From: Candidatus Woesearchaeota archaeon
Lineage (GTDB): Archaea; Nanobdellota; Nanobdellia; Woesearchaeales; UBA583
Assembly (NCBI GenBank): GCA_007117405.1
Contig: SKGP01000081.1
Location: 1-9,451 of the forward strand
DNA length: 9,451 nucleotides
Direction of reading: 5' to 3'
The position numbers and the translations under genes are program-made. Positions 1-4,990 of this stretch are shown piece by piece. Positions within the stretch are counted from its first letter, which is position 1, and every line of letters starts with the position of its first letter. The notes under the pieces are model-generated. The model ran no database searches. It saw only the letters and a program-made list of their open reading frames with translations, and had not been told where the DNA came from.

Positions 1-188
1 AAGTGTTTTTTGGAATTAGTTTCAGAAAAAATATCTTGTTCATTTTTATTAAATATTTTGAATATTTGATTTGTACTAAATTCAGAAAATAGATAAAGTT
101 CATAATTTTCAATAGCATTTAAAATTTTTTTTTCAGATTTAAATGATTTTATCAAATTGTTTTTTATACTTAGGGGTATTTCTTCCAT
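1..188 (-). CDS. N-terminus of an unidentified protein, cut by window edge
   Basis: An open frame starts with ATG at 188 and stays open for 62 codons to the left edge, so only the N-terminus is visible. It begins MEEIPLSIKNNLIKSF and is rich in Lys, Asn, Ile and Phe. The first 45 residues have a helix-turn-helix rhythm (IPLSIKNNLIKSF, then SEKKILNAIENYEL). This loosely resembles the degenerate helix-hairpin-helix pairs at the N-terminus of some archaeal MutS-related or nuclease proteins, but the glycine-rich hairpins are missing, so this is only a suggestion. A TATA-like element lies about 28 bases upstream of the ATG, which supports the start and a leaderless transcript. The gene is divergent from the esterase-family gene on the other strand. 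Confidence 0.55.
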   Translation of the reverse strand, partial: MEEIPLSIKNNLIKSFKSEKKILNAIENYELYLFSEFSTNQIFKIFNKNEQDIFSETNSKKH

Positions 189-211
189 AAAAAAATAATT
201 AATTGTATCTT

Positions 212-222
212 TTTATATATTT
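212..222 (-). promoter_or_regulatory. TATA box of the leftward partial gene
   Basis: On the minus strand this reads AATATATAAAA, centred about 28 bases before the ATG at 188. That is the distance expected for an archaeal TATA box whose transcription start coincides with the start codon. Confidence 0.5.
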
Positions 223-234
223 CTAAATCGAAAG

Positions 235-242
235 TTATATAA
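235..242 (+). promoter_or_regulatory. TATA box of the esterase-family gene
   Basis: TTATATAA is preceded by a purine-rich CGAAAG that could serve as the TFB-recognition element. Its centre is 27 bases before the ATG at 266 but only about 15 before the in-frame TTG at 254. It therefore favours the ATG and a leaderless transcript. Confidence 0.55.
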
Positions 243-265
243 TATTTTATTTCTTGAAAATATTT

Positions 266-1525
266 ATGTTATATTTCAAAAAAATATTTACTTTACTATT
301 TTTATTTTCTTTTTTTTTATTTCAAGGCTGTTCAATTCAAGATGAAGAAGCTTCTTTTTATAAGGAGATAAATTCAGAGACAGATTATAATATTTTAATA
401 GAAAAAATGTCTAATTTTGATTTAGTTTTGCTTGGAGAATCAACACATGGCACAGAGGAATATTATGAAATAAGAAGAATCTTAAGTCAAAAGTTAATTG
501 AAAATTATAATTTTAATTTTATAGCTGTTGAGGGTGATTGGAGTTTGATTTATGAATTAGATCTTTACATTAAAGGTAAGAGTGAATTTGATAGTGCTTA
601 CGATGTTTTAAAAACTTTTGATAGGTGGCCTGAATGGATGCTTGCAAATGAGCAGATAAGAATTTTAGCAGAGTGGTTAAGGGAGCATAATTTAAATTTG
701 GATGATAAAGTTAGCATATATGGTTTTGATTTGTATAATGCTGAAGAGTCCATAAGGATAGTTGAAAAATATACAGATTTTGAATATAATTGTCTTTTCA
801 ATTTTAAAAATGATTTGTCTTTGTATGCGAGATATATTCATTTTAATAATCAACCATGTAATTTTGAAACTGAGAATATATATTATCAAATTAAAAATAA
901 TTTATCTGTAATCGAAAAATTAGATAATCATAATTATTTTAATATTAAACAGAATGCATTTGTTGTTATGAATGCTGAAAAACATTATAGGGGCATGGCT
1001 GTTGAAAATATAAATTCTTGGAATGTTAGAGCTTTACACATGAATTCAACTATTGGTAATTTAATTAATTTGGATAAAAATAAAAAAGGAATAATTTGGG
1101 CTCACAACACACATATTGGAGATTCTAGGGCTACTGAGATGTTTGATTCAAATTTAGTAAATATTGGTTATCTACTTAGAGAATCAGATATTTCAACATT
1201 TTCTCTTGGATTTGGAACATATAAGGGTGAAGTTCTTGCCGGAAGTTCTTGGGGTTCGGCTGTTCAAAAAATGGTTATACCTGAGGCAAATTTGAATAGT
1301 TATGAGTATATTTTAAATGATATGGGTTTTGAGAATGTGATAATATTTTTGAATGATTCAAACCTACCTGAAATATTTAAAGATATAAATAATAATCGAG
1401 CGATAGGTGTTGTTTATAATCCTTTGATTGAATATCCTGGAAATTATGTGTTGACAGATATAGTAAATAGATACGATTCTTTTATTTTTATAAGAGAAAC
1501 TTCTGCTTTGAATTTATTTGATTGA
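266..1525 (+). CDS. Erythromycin esterase-family lipoprotein
   Basis: The protein has about 419 residues from ATG 266; an in-frame TTG at 254 would add four. Numbering below counts from the TTG. The N-terminus is a lipoprotein signal: Lys-Lys, a run of Phe/Leu, then LFQGC with the lipidated Cys at 26, so the protein is probably anchored outside the membrane. The mature part matches the erythromycin esterase (EreA/EreB/succinoglycan-biosynthesis) family along its length: LGESTHG with the His at 65 that corresponds to the catalytic His of EreB, AVEGDW at 91-96, AEKHYRGM at 241-248, SWNVRALHM at 255-263, WAHNTHIGDSRATEM at 282-296 and LGFGTYKGE at 318-326. Characterised members open macrolide lactones. 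Most family members have unknown substrates, and an archaeon gains nothing obvious from macrolide resistance, so the substrate here is open. It is transcribed alone from its own TATA box. Family is confident, function is not. Confidence 0.9.
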   Translation: MLYFKKIFTLLFLFSFFLFQGCSIQDEEASFYKEINSETDYNILIEKMSNFDLVLLGESTHGTEEYYEIRRILSQKLIENYNFNFIAVEGDWSLIYELDLYIKGKSEFDSAYDVLKTFDRWPEWMLANEQIRILAEWLREHNLNLDDKVSIYGFDLYNAEESIRIVEKYTDFEYNCLFNFKNDLSLYARYIHFNNQPCNFETENIYYQIKNNLSVIEKLDNHNYFNIKQNAFVVMNAEKHYRGMAVENINSWNVRALHMNSTIGNLINLDKNKKGIIWAHNTHIGDSRATEMFDSNLVNIGYLLRESDISTFSLGFGTYKGEVLAGSSWGSAVQKMVIPEANLNSYEYILNDMGFENVIIFLNDSNLPEIFKDINNNRAIGVVYNPLIEYPGNYVLTDIVNRYDSFIFIRETSALNLFD

Positions 1526-1551
1526 TTTAGTATGATTTTTGTTGCTACTGG

Positions 1552-1559
1552 AATATAAT
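1552..1559 (+). promoter_or_regulatory. TATA box of the SurA-like gene
   Basis: AATATAAT is centred about 24-25 bases before the ATG at 1580 and is followed by a T-rich stretch. The spacing suits a leaderless or nearly leaderless transcript starting at that ATG rather than much further upstream. Confidence 0.4.
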
Positions 1560-1579
1560 TTTTTCTTTTAAAACGATTG

Positions 1580-2476
1580 ATGAAAAAGTTTAAAAAAAAA
1601 AATAAACTAAGAAATGTTACAATGAAAGAAAGTAAAAAGTCTAATGCAAAAGGTTCTGTGAAAAAGACAGATTCAAAAAAGCATTTAGCAGAAAAAAAGC
1701 AGGTTAAAGAGTCTGTGAAAAAGACAGATTCAAAAAAAAATTTGAAAGAAAAAAAATCAGTTAATGAATCTGCAAAGAAAAATACAAAAACAACTAAAAA
1801 ACAAGAGAAAAGTGCTAATTATGTGTATGCTTTGTTAGCAATATTATTTATAGGTTTAGGTTTGTTTCTTATAATTTCTCTTCAGGATTCAACATCTGAT
1901 GAAATTCCTACAAATGGAAATATTGTCGATAATGATATTGTGGAGTCTCAAGTTGTTGCCACTGTAGATGGTCAGGAAATCACTTTAGATGAAGTTATGA
2001 GTATTGTTGAGATGGGCATGCTTCAAGGTTATCAAGTTTCTACTGAAGATGCTTTAGACCAAGCTATAATTGTTGCTATGCTTACACAGGAAGCTGAAGA
2101 AAATAATTTACTTCCAACTACTGCAGAAACAGAAGATATGATAAGAATGCAACTAGAACAAACTGGAAGTAGTATTGATGAATTAAATCAACATATAGCT
2201 ATGCAAGGCATTTCCTATGAACAACTTGTTGAGGATTTTAGAAAACAAATGGGTATTCAAGCTTATTTAGAGTTGAAATTGGCTGATGCTGATTTTGAAG
2301 TATCTCAAGAAGAAGCAATGGCTTTTTATGAGATGTATGCTGCTCTGGAAGAATTGCCTCCTTTTGAAGAGGTTGAAAACGAGATTATGTCCATATTAAT
2401 GGAAGAAAAACAACAGGAAGTTATAAACGAATTAATTAATGAAGTAAGAGAAAGCAAAGAGATTGTTTTCTATTAA
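1580..2476 (+). CDS. Membrane-anchored SurA/PrsA-like chaperone without parvulin domain
   Basis: The protein has 298 residues from ATG 1580; a TTG directly before it is less likely. Residues 1-79 are strongly basic and low in complexity, with a 19-residue repeat (SVKKTDSKK...) used two and a half times. Residues 81-101 (YVYALLAILFIGLGLFLIISL) form one membrane helix. By the positive-inside rule the basic tail is cytoplasmic and the rest is outside. Residues 124-240 look like the N-terminal helical domain of SurA/PrsA foldases, starting with the typical strand VVATVDGQEITLDEV. Residues 260-298 (PPFEEVENEIMSIL... to the end) match the helix that in those proteins returns after the peptidyl-prolyl isomerase domain. 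The isomerase domain itself is absent. The inferred role is as an extracytoplasmic chaperone for secreted proteins, with the basic tail possibly touching RNA or ribosomes. That last point is speculation. Confidence 0.75.
   Translation: MKKFKKKNKLRNVTMKESKKSNAKGSVKKTDSKKHLAEKKQVKESVKKTDSKKNLKEKKSVNESAKKNTKTTKKQEKSANYVYALLAILFIGLGLFLIISLQDSTSDEIPTNGNIVDNDIVESQVVATVDGQEITLDEVMSIVEMGMLQGYQVSTEDALDQAIIVAMLTQEAEENNLLPTTAETEDMIRMQLEQTGSSIDELNQHIAMQGISYEQLVEDFRKQMGIQAYLELKLADADFEVSQEEAMAFYEMYAALEELPPFEEVENEIMSILMEEKQQEVINELINEVRESKEIVFY
1655..1794 (+). repeat. 57-bp tandem repeat coding the Lys-rich tail
   Basis: Units begin at 1655, 1712 and 1769, exactly 57 bases (19 codons) apart, each with TCTG followed by an A-rich run. 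The first 26 bases of units one and two are identical (protein SVKKTDSKK). The third unit is diverged and partial (SAKKNTKTTKK). The exact codon period keeps the frame, so copy number can change without breaking the gene. Confidence 0.85.
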
Positions 2477-2528
2477 TTTTTAATTACTTTTAACATTTTT
2501 ATTTTCATGCAATTTTTTTGTATTTTTG
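2477..2528 (+). terminator. T-rich terminator region after the SurA-like gene
   Basis: Directly after the stop codon come several T-runs (ATTTTTAATTACTTTTAAC, then AATTTTTTTG and TATTTTTG). Archaeal RNA polymerase often ends transcription at such U-tracts without a hairpin. The next gene has its own TATA box just downstream. Confidence 0.45.
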
Positions 2529-2534
2529 ATAATA

Positions 2535-2542
2535 TTTATAAT
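2535..2542 (+). promoter_or_regulatory. TATA box of the methyltransferase gene
   Basis: TTTATAAT is centred 27-28 bases before the ATG at 2566, the standard position for a leaderless archaeal transcript. No Shine-Dalgarno motif precedes the ATG. Confidence 0.55.
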
Positions 2543-2565
2543 TTATTAACAAGAAATATGTATAT

Positions 2566-3168
2566 ATGGATTATAAGAAAAAAACAATTGATTCGTATAA
2601 TGAAAATGCAAAAGAATTTTCTATTAAATTTAAAGAATTAATGGATCTTAAAGAAAGAACAGAATTTGAAAGATTTATAAATTTATTAAAAGGAGATAAA
2701 ATTCTAGATCTTGGATGTGGTTCTGGCGACAATTCTCTTTATTTTAAAGAAAAAGGCTTAGACGTAATTGGAATTGATCTATCGGAAAAAATGATTGAGC
2801 TTTGTAAGGAGAAAGGGATTGAAGCGTTTGTATGTGACATTGAAGATTTACCTTTTAATTCAAAATCATTTGACGGAATTTGGGCAGTTACTTCATTACT
2901 ACATATTCCAAAATCAAGAATAAGAAATGTAATTACAAAATTAAACCTTATTCTCAAAGAAGAAGGCATTATGTATGTATGTGTGAAGGAAGGTGAAGGT
3001 GAAGGGCTACTTGAGGACAAATCTAAAGCTACAAGTAGATTTTTTGCATTTTGGAAAGAAGATGAGTTTTTCAAATTATTTGAAGATTGTTTTTTTTTAA
3101 TTGAAAATAGAAAAGTAAAATTAAATAATACAATTTTTTTACAAGCATTTTTTAAAAAGAGAAATTGA
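2566..3168 (+). CDS. Class I SAM-dependent methyltransferase
   Basis: The 200-residue protein has the Rossmann methyltransferase motifs in order: motif I ILDLGCGSG at 46-54 for S-adenosylmethionine binding, the acidic end of strand 2 in VIGIDLS (Asp 71, expected to bind the ribose hydroxyls), CDIEDLPF at 90-97 near the adenine, and DGIWAVTSLLHIP at 103-115 as motif IV. This is the compact 'methyltransferase type 11' architecture, and the length is normal for it. No extra substrate domain is seen. The C-terminal third (KEGEGEG, then an aromatic-rich RFFAFW stretch) is typical of a widespread uncharacterised group of small methyltransferases. The substrate cannot be read from the sequence. The gene has its own promoter and stands just upstream of the tRNA-derived repeat zone, which need not imply a tRNA substrate. 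Confidence 0.9.
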   Translation: MDYKKKTIDSYNENAKEFSIKFKELMDLKERTEFERFINLLKGDKILDLGCGSGDNSLYFKEKGLDVIGIDLSEKMIELCKEKGIEAFVCDIEDLPFNSKSFDGIWAVTSLLHIPKSRIRNVITKLNLILKEEGIMYVCVKEGEGEGLLEDKSKATSRFFAFWKEDEFFKLFEDCFFLIENRKVKLNNTIFLQAFFKKRN

Positions 3169-3196
3169 GTTTTGTGTTTAGAAATCTAAATTTAAA

Positions 3197-3217
3197 GAGC
3201 CCTCCGAGCGGGATTCG
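3197..3217 (-). repeat. Copy of the 3' end of tRNA-Glu
   Basis: These 21 bases are identical to 3347-3367, exactly 150 bases away. On the minus strand they comprise three bases of 3' trailer, the discriminator base, the 3' acceptor strand, the 3' half of the T stem and five bases of the T loop of tRNA-Glu. Identity stops in the T loop. The rest of a tRNA is not present. The length and position in the tRNA are what a tRNA attachment site would leave, but a local duplication would also explain it. Confidence 0.8.
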
Positions 3218-3259
3218 TGCGAGACACTTGCTTCGCTCCGTTCTTGCACCCCGAAGGGG
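3217..3259. repeat. GC-rich double hairpin adjoining the tRNA-Glu fragment
   Basis: GTGCGAGA at 3217-3224 can pair with TCTTGCAC at 3242-3249 (one G-T wobble), enclosing CTTGCTTCGCTCCG. It is followed at once by CCCC-GAA-GGGG at 3249-3259. Then GAAC-TAAA-GTTC at 3259-3270, flanked by AAGGG and CCCTT, can form a third stem. The stretch is far richer in GC than the surroundings and shares words with the insert at 3686-3738. It may be a small interspersed repeat. No coding potential is visible. Confidence 0.5.
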
Positions 3260-3315
3260 AACTAAAGTTCTCATCCCTTTTAGAAGATTCATCTATAGAA
3301 TTATATGCCTTTTGA

Positions 3316-3336
3316 CAAGCATAGGATATATGCTTG
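3316..3336. other. Stem-loop downstream of tRNA-Glu
   Basis: CAAGCATA at 3316-3323 and TATGCTTG at 3329-3336 form a perfect 8-bp stem with a five-base loop. It lies 13 bases beyond the 3' end of tRNA-Glu on the minus strand. It could be a processing or termination structure of the tRNA transcript. No T-run follows on the minus strand, so a classical terminator is unlikely. Confidence 0.5.
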
Positions 3337-3349
3337 CCTAGCAGTTGAG

Positions 3350-3424
3350 CCCTCCGAGCGGGATTCGAACCCACGTCCCCGGCTCGAAAGGCCGGGATGA
3401 TTGGCCGGGCTACACTATCGGAGG
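3350..3424 (-). tRNA. tRNA-Glu (UUC)
   Basis: On the minus strand a full cloverleaf can be drawn. The 7-bp acceptor is CCTCCGA with TCGGAGG and discriminator G. The anticodon stem is CCGGC/GCCGG around the loop CTTTCGA, and the T arm is GTGGG-TTCGAAT-CCCGC. The anticodon UUC is at 3388-3386. The D stem is short and the variable loop has only four bases, both usual for tRNA-Glu. CCA is not encoded, so it must be added afterwards. No intron is present. A TATA box sits about 36 bases upstream of the mature 5' end, giving a leader of about ten bases. The last 18 bases of the gene plus three of trailer are repeated at 3197-3217. Confidence 0.96.
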
Positions 3425-3456
3425 ATTATGCCCTAAATATGAGTAAATTGGTTTGC

Positions 3457-3464
3457 TTTATAAA
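3457..3464 (-). promoter_or_regulatory. TATA box of tRNA-Glu
   Basis: TTTATAAA reads the same on both strands. It is centred 36 bases upstream of the mature 5' end of tRNA-Glu, which places transcription start about ten bases before it. This is a normal arrangement for archaeal tRNA genes. Confidence 0.5.
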
Positions 3465-3499
3465 TTTTTTTTAATTAAAGCGTCCCCTGTAAGATCTAA

Positions 3500-3522
3500 A
3501 CTAACTTTCACCGAAAGTTAGT
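3500..3522. other. Stem-loop in the spacer between the tRNA genes
   Basis: ACTAACTTTC at 3500-3509 pairs fully with GAAAGTTAGT at 3513-3522 around the loop ACC, a 10-bp perfect stem. It is followed by a GC-richer stretch (CGGAAAGAG, then TTTCGCTTTCGCTC, up to about 3550) that contains the same TTCGCT word as the hairpin element at 3217-3259. It lies downstream of tRNA-Arg on the minus strand and could shape the 3' end of that transcript. Confidence 0.55.
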
Positions 3523-3564
3523 CGGAAAGAGTTTCGCTTTCGCTCAAGCCCTTTAAGTGTTAAG

Positions 3565-3639
3565 CGACCTCGGTGGGATTCGAACCCACGATCCACAGCT
3601 TAGAAGGCTGTTATCATATCCAGACTAGACCACGAGGTC
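3565..3639 (-). tRNA. tRNA-Arg (UCU)
   Basis: The minus strand folds into a complete tRNA. The acceptor is GACCTCG with CGAGGTC and discriminator G, as in other archaeal tRNA-Arg. The anticodon arm is ACAGC-CTTCTAA-GCTGT with anticodon UCU at 3604-3602, and the T arm is CGTGGGTTCGAATCCCAC. CCA is not encoded and there is no intron. It reads AGA, which is a frequent codon in such an AT-rich genome. No convincing TATA box is seen 25-45 bases upstream, because that space is filled by a repeat of the gene's own 5' half. It may therefore be transcribed through from the ribosomal protein operon that ends 168 bases upstream. Confidence 0.96.
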
Positions 3640-3668
3640 AATATTTGTGGTATTTGTTGCCTTCTTTT

Positions 3669-3759
3669 GAAGGCTGTTATCATATTTGCATCTTTGATGC
3701 AAGCAACGAACGCAGTCCTTTCGGACAAGTGACCTTGTCCAGACTAGACCTAGGAGGTC
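3669..3759 (-). pseudogene. Truncated tRNA-Arg copy (5' half only), interrupted
   Basis: On the minus strand this begins GACCTCCTAGGTCTAGTCTGGA, breaks for a 53-base insert in what would be the D loop, and resumes TATGATAACAGCCTTC. It then ends in the anticodon loop with AAAAG in place of the rest of the gene. The 3' half (T arm and acceptor) is missing. The altered acceptor region (CCTAG instead of CGTG) has become self-complementary (GACCT/AGGTC). It cannot make a normal tRNA by itself. Confidence 0.75.
3686..3738. repeat. 53-base GC-rich insert in the tRNA-Arg copy
   Basis: Alignment of the two repeat units shows these bases as an exact insertion after TTATCATAT. The insert is built from two hairpins: TTGCATC-TTT-GATGCAA at 3686-3702 (7-bp stem) and GTCC-TTTC-GGAC at about 3715-3726. 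On the minus strand it shares CACTTG, CTNCGTTC and TTGCA in the same order with the element at 3217-3259. It has no coding potential and no clear target-site duplication. A small non-autonomous palindromic element is the best guess. Confidence 0.5.
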
Positions 3760-3797
3760 AATATTTGTGGTATTGTTGCCTTCTTTAGAAGGCTGTT

Positions 3798-3820
3798 AAA
3801 AGAAGATTTATTCTTCTTTT
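3798..3820 (-). terminator. Stem-loop across the stop codon of L10e
   Basis: AAAAGAAGA (3798-3806) and TCTTCTTTT (3812-3820) form a perfect 9-bp stem with a five-base loop. On the minus strand the stem includes the last codons and stop of the L10e gene and ends in TCTTCTTTT. It could terminate or protect the 3' end of the operon transcript. The stem is AT-rich, so this is moderate support. Confidence 0.45.
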
Positions 3821-4350
3821 TTTTTAAATGTTGTTGTAACAGAACATTTAATAGATATTTTTTTAGATGCAACTCTAAGTGCTTCTCTTACAAATGCTTC
3901 TTGTTCTGTTGGGCAATATATTTCATATATTGATTTTCCTTTTTCTATTATTGCCGCTGTTGCAATTGTTTTACCAAAGGAGTGTTTCATTCCTGTTGAA
4001 AGTCTATCCGCTCCAGCTCCTGCTGCTAGAGGGTTTTCTCTGATAACATGATGTGGTACAACTGCAACTTTGAAGTAAAATCCTTCTCTACCCATCTTAG
4101 CTTCAAGTCTTTTAAGCAGTGCAATTCTACCTGCTTCAATTCCATTTGTTCTCACATTTCCAAGTTCTTTTGCAACAAGTTTCATACACATTGGGAATTT
4201 GTCTTTTCCACCTTTAAGGTCTCCCATATCATATTTGATTACTTTTTTTCCTGGCCTTGATTTTACAAAAGCTTTTCCTCTAACTTTTGACCATCTTGTA
4301 TATGGTCTTTCAATTGTTCGGTAAGCACACCATTTTCTTAATTTTGCCAT
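3808..4350 (-). CDS. rpl10e: Large-subunit ribosomal protein L10e (uL16)
   Basis: The 180-residue protein is the archaeal/eukaryotic form of uL16, which sits near the peptidyl transferase centre and the tRNA elbow in the large subunit. Family marks are RPYTR at 15-19, YDMGD at 40-44, EAGRIALLKRLE at 72-83, VPHHVIRENP at 98-107 and AGADRLSTGMKHSFGK at 112-127. Length is normal, and a short Lys/Glu tail (FKKKEE) ends it. The ATG at 4350 lies two bases after the L35Ae stop, so it is the last gene of the L31e-S19e-L35Ae-L10e operon. No Shine-Dalgarno motif is seen, so translation probably depends on coupling to the gene before it. Confidence 0.96.
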   Translation of the reverse strand: MAKLRKWCAYRTIERPYTRWSKVRGKAFVKSRPGKKVIKYDMGDLKGGKDKFPMCMKLVAKELGNVRTNGIEAGRIALLKRLEAKMGREGFYFKVAVVPHHVIRENPLAAGAGADRLSTGMKHSFGKTIATAAIIEKGKSIYEIYCPTEQEAFVREALRVASKKISIKCSVTTTFKKKEE

Positions 4351-4352
4351 TT

Positions 4353-4613
4353 TTAATTAAAGTTAATCTTTCCCCCTATTGCTTGTCCAGGCATTCCTTT
4401 TTCAAAAATTGCCCTTACTGCACCTTTATTTCCATGAACAGCAGAAACAGTTCCAGTTATAGTTGTTTTGTTTTTTCCTTCGCAAAGGTATGAAACTTTT
4501 TTTCCAACTAAAGATTCAGCTTTTTTCTTGTCAACACCAGGAACTATGATTATCATCTGATTTGTAGTCTGTGTTTTTCTTCCTCTTCTGTAATTGATAA
4601 TGATTCCTTCCAT
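4353..4613 (-). CDS. rpl35ae: Large-subunit ribosomal protein L35Ae (eL33)
   Basis: The 86-residue protein has the full L35Ae signature: YRRGR at 8-12, NQMIII at 18-23, HGNKGAVRA at 60-68 and FEKGMPGQAIG at 70-80. This is a small beta-barrel protein of the large subunit, found in eukaryotes and only part of the archaea. Length is the normal archaeal size. Its start is two bases after the S19e stop, and GAGGAG on the minus strand lies five bases before the ATG, so the start is secure. Downstream, L10e follows after two bases. Confidence 0.95.
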   Translation of the reverse strand: MEGIIINYRRGRKTQTTNQMIIIVPGVDKKKAESLVGKKVSYLCEGKNKTTITGTVSAVHGNKGAVRAIFEKGMPGQAIGGKINFN

Positions 4614-4615
4614 TT

Positions 4616-4990
4616 TTACTCCTCAGTTTTTTTAATCATCTCCTTGCCTTTTTTAGTAACAATTTTTCCAGCTTTTGGAACTGTTGTTTGCTTGATAAGA
4701 CCGGCTGCTTCAAGTTGTTGCAATATCTTTCTTGCGATGTTTCTTGAACCATCATATTTTACTTCTGTTTTATGGCCTCTGTTTTTTCTTCCACCATACT
4801 GTTTTGCAAGTTTGTTAGTTCCTACAGGACCAAATTTTTCAACTTTTTTCAAAACAGCTGCTGCTCTGATTTGCCACCAATTTTCTTGTACAGGAGGCCT
4901 TTCCTTATGAGCTCCAGTTTTTACAAATTTTGCCCATTCAGGAGCTTTTATCTCCTTTACTTTTTCAATCTCTGAAACTAACTTACTCAT
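4616..4990 (-). CDS. rps19e: Small-subunit ribosomal protein S19e
   Basis: The 124-residue protein shows the S19e motifs PEWAKFVKTG at 17-26, HKERPP at 28-33, the WW pair at 38-39 followed by IRAAAVLKKV, YGGRKNRG at 65-72 and ILQQLEAAGLI at 89-99. S19e is a winged-helix-like protein in the head of the small subunit. It is somewhat shorter than the usual 140-150 residues, mainly at the N-terminus, where the normal opening helix is reduced to MSKLVSEIEKVKE. The ATG overlaps the end of the L31e gene by eight bases (ATGAGTAA). A GGAG on the minus strand at 5004-5001 lies ten bases upstream. Expression is likely coupled to L31e. Confidence 0.95.
   Translation of the reverse strand: MSKLVSEIEKVKEIKAPEWAKFVKTGAHKERPPVQENWWQIRAAAVLKKVEKFGPVGTNKLAKQYGGRKNRGHKTEVKYDGSRNIARKILQQLEAAGLIKQTTVPKAGKIVTKKGKEMIKKTEE
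4619..4624 (-). promoter_or_regulatory. Shine-Dalgarno site of L35Ae
   Basis: The minus strand reads GAGGAG, then five bases, then the ATG at 4613. The motif lies across the last codons of S19e, as expected for an internal operon gene. Confidence 0.7.

Larger units (their letters stand above)
3603..3797 (-). repeat. 66-bp tandem repeat made of tRNA-Arg 5' half plus its leader
   Basis: In plus-strand order unit one is 3603-3668 and lies partly inside the real tRNA gene. Unit two is 3669-3787 (66 bases plus a 53-base insert). Unit three is only the first ten bases, 3788-3797. Each unit holds the anticodon arm up to the anticodon loop, the D arm, the 5' acceptor strand and about 27 bases of leader. 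Units one and two differ mainly at GACCACGAGGTC versus GACCTAGGAGGTC and by one T in the leader. Each junction forms a hairpin (GCCTTC-TTTT-GAAGGC at 3659-3674; GCCTTCT-TT-AGAAGGC at 3778-3793). Confidence 0.85.

Noticed and set aside
3192..3374. Open frame of 60 codons on the minus strand
   Set aside because: It runs through the tRNA-Glu end, its copy and the hairpins, with no ribosome-binding site and no protein-like composition.
3686..3738. tRNA intron
   Set aside because: The host copy lacks its whole 3' half, and no bulge-helix-bulge pattern can be drawn at the boundaries.
3573..3788. Open frame of 71 codons on the plus strand
   Set aside because: It is antisense to tRNA-Arg and its repeats (the GFEPTIHSLEGC type of peptide is a familiar artefact of reading a tRNA backwards).
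3669..3797. A split tRNA of the Nanoarchaeum type, with the extra tRNA-Arg 5' half expressed separately
   Set aside because: The complete tRNA-Arg gene is beside it, no separate 3' half is present, and the copy is interrupted in the D loop. A broken duplicate is simpler.
3603..3797. CRISPR array
   Set aside because: There are too few units, the repeats are tRNA sequence with no unique spacers, and no cas genes are present.
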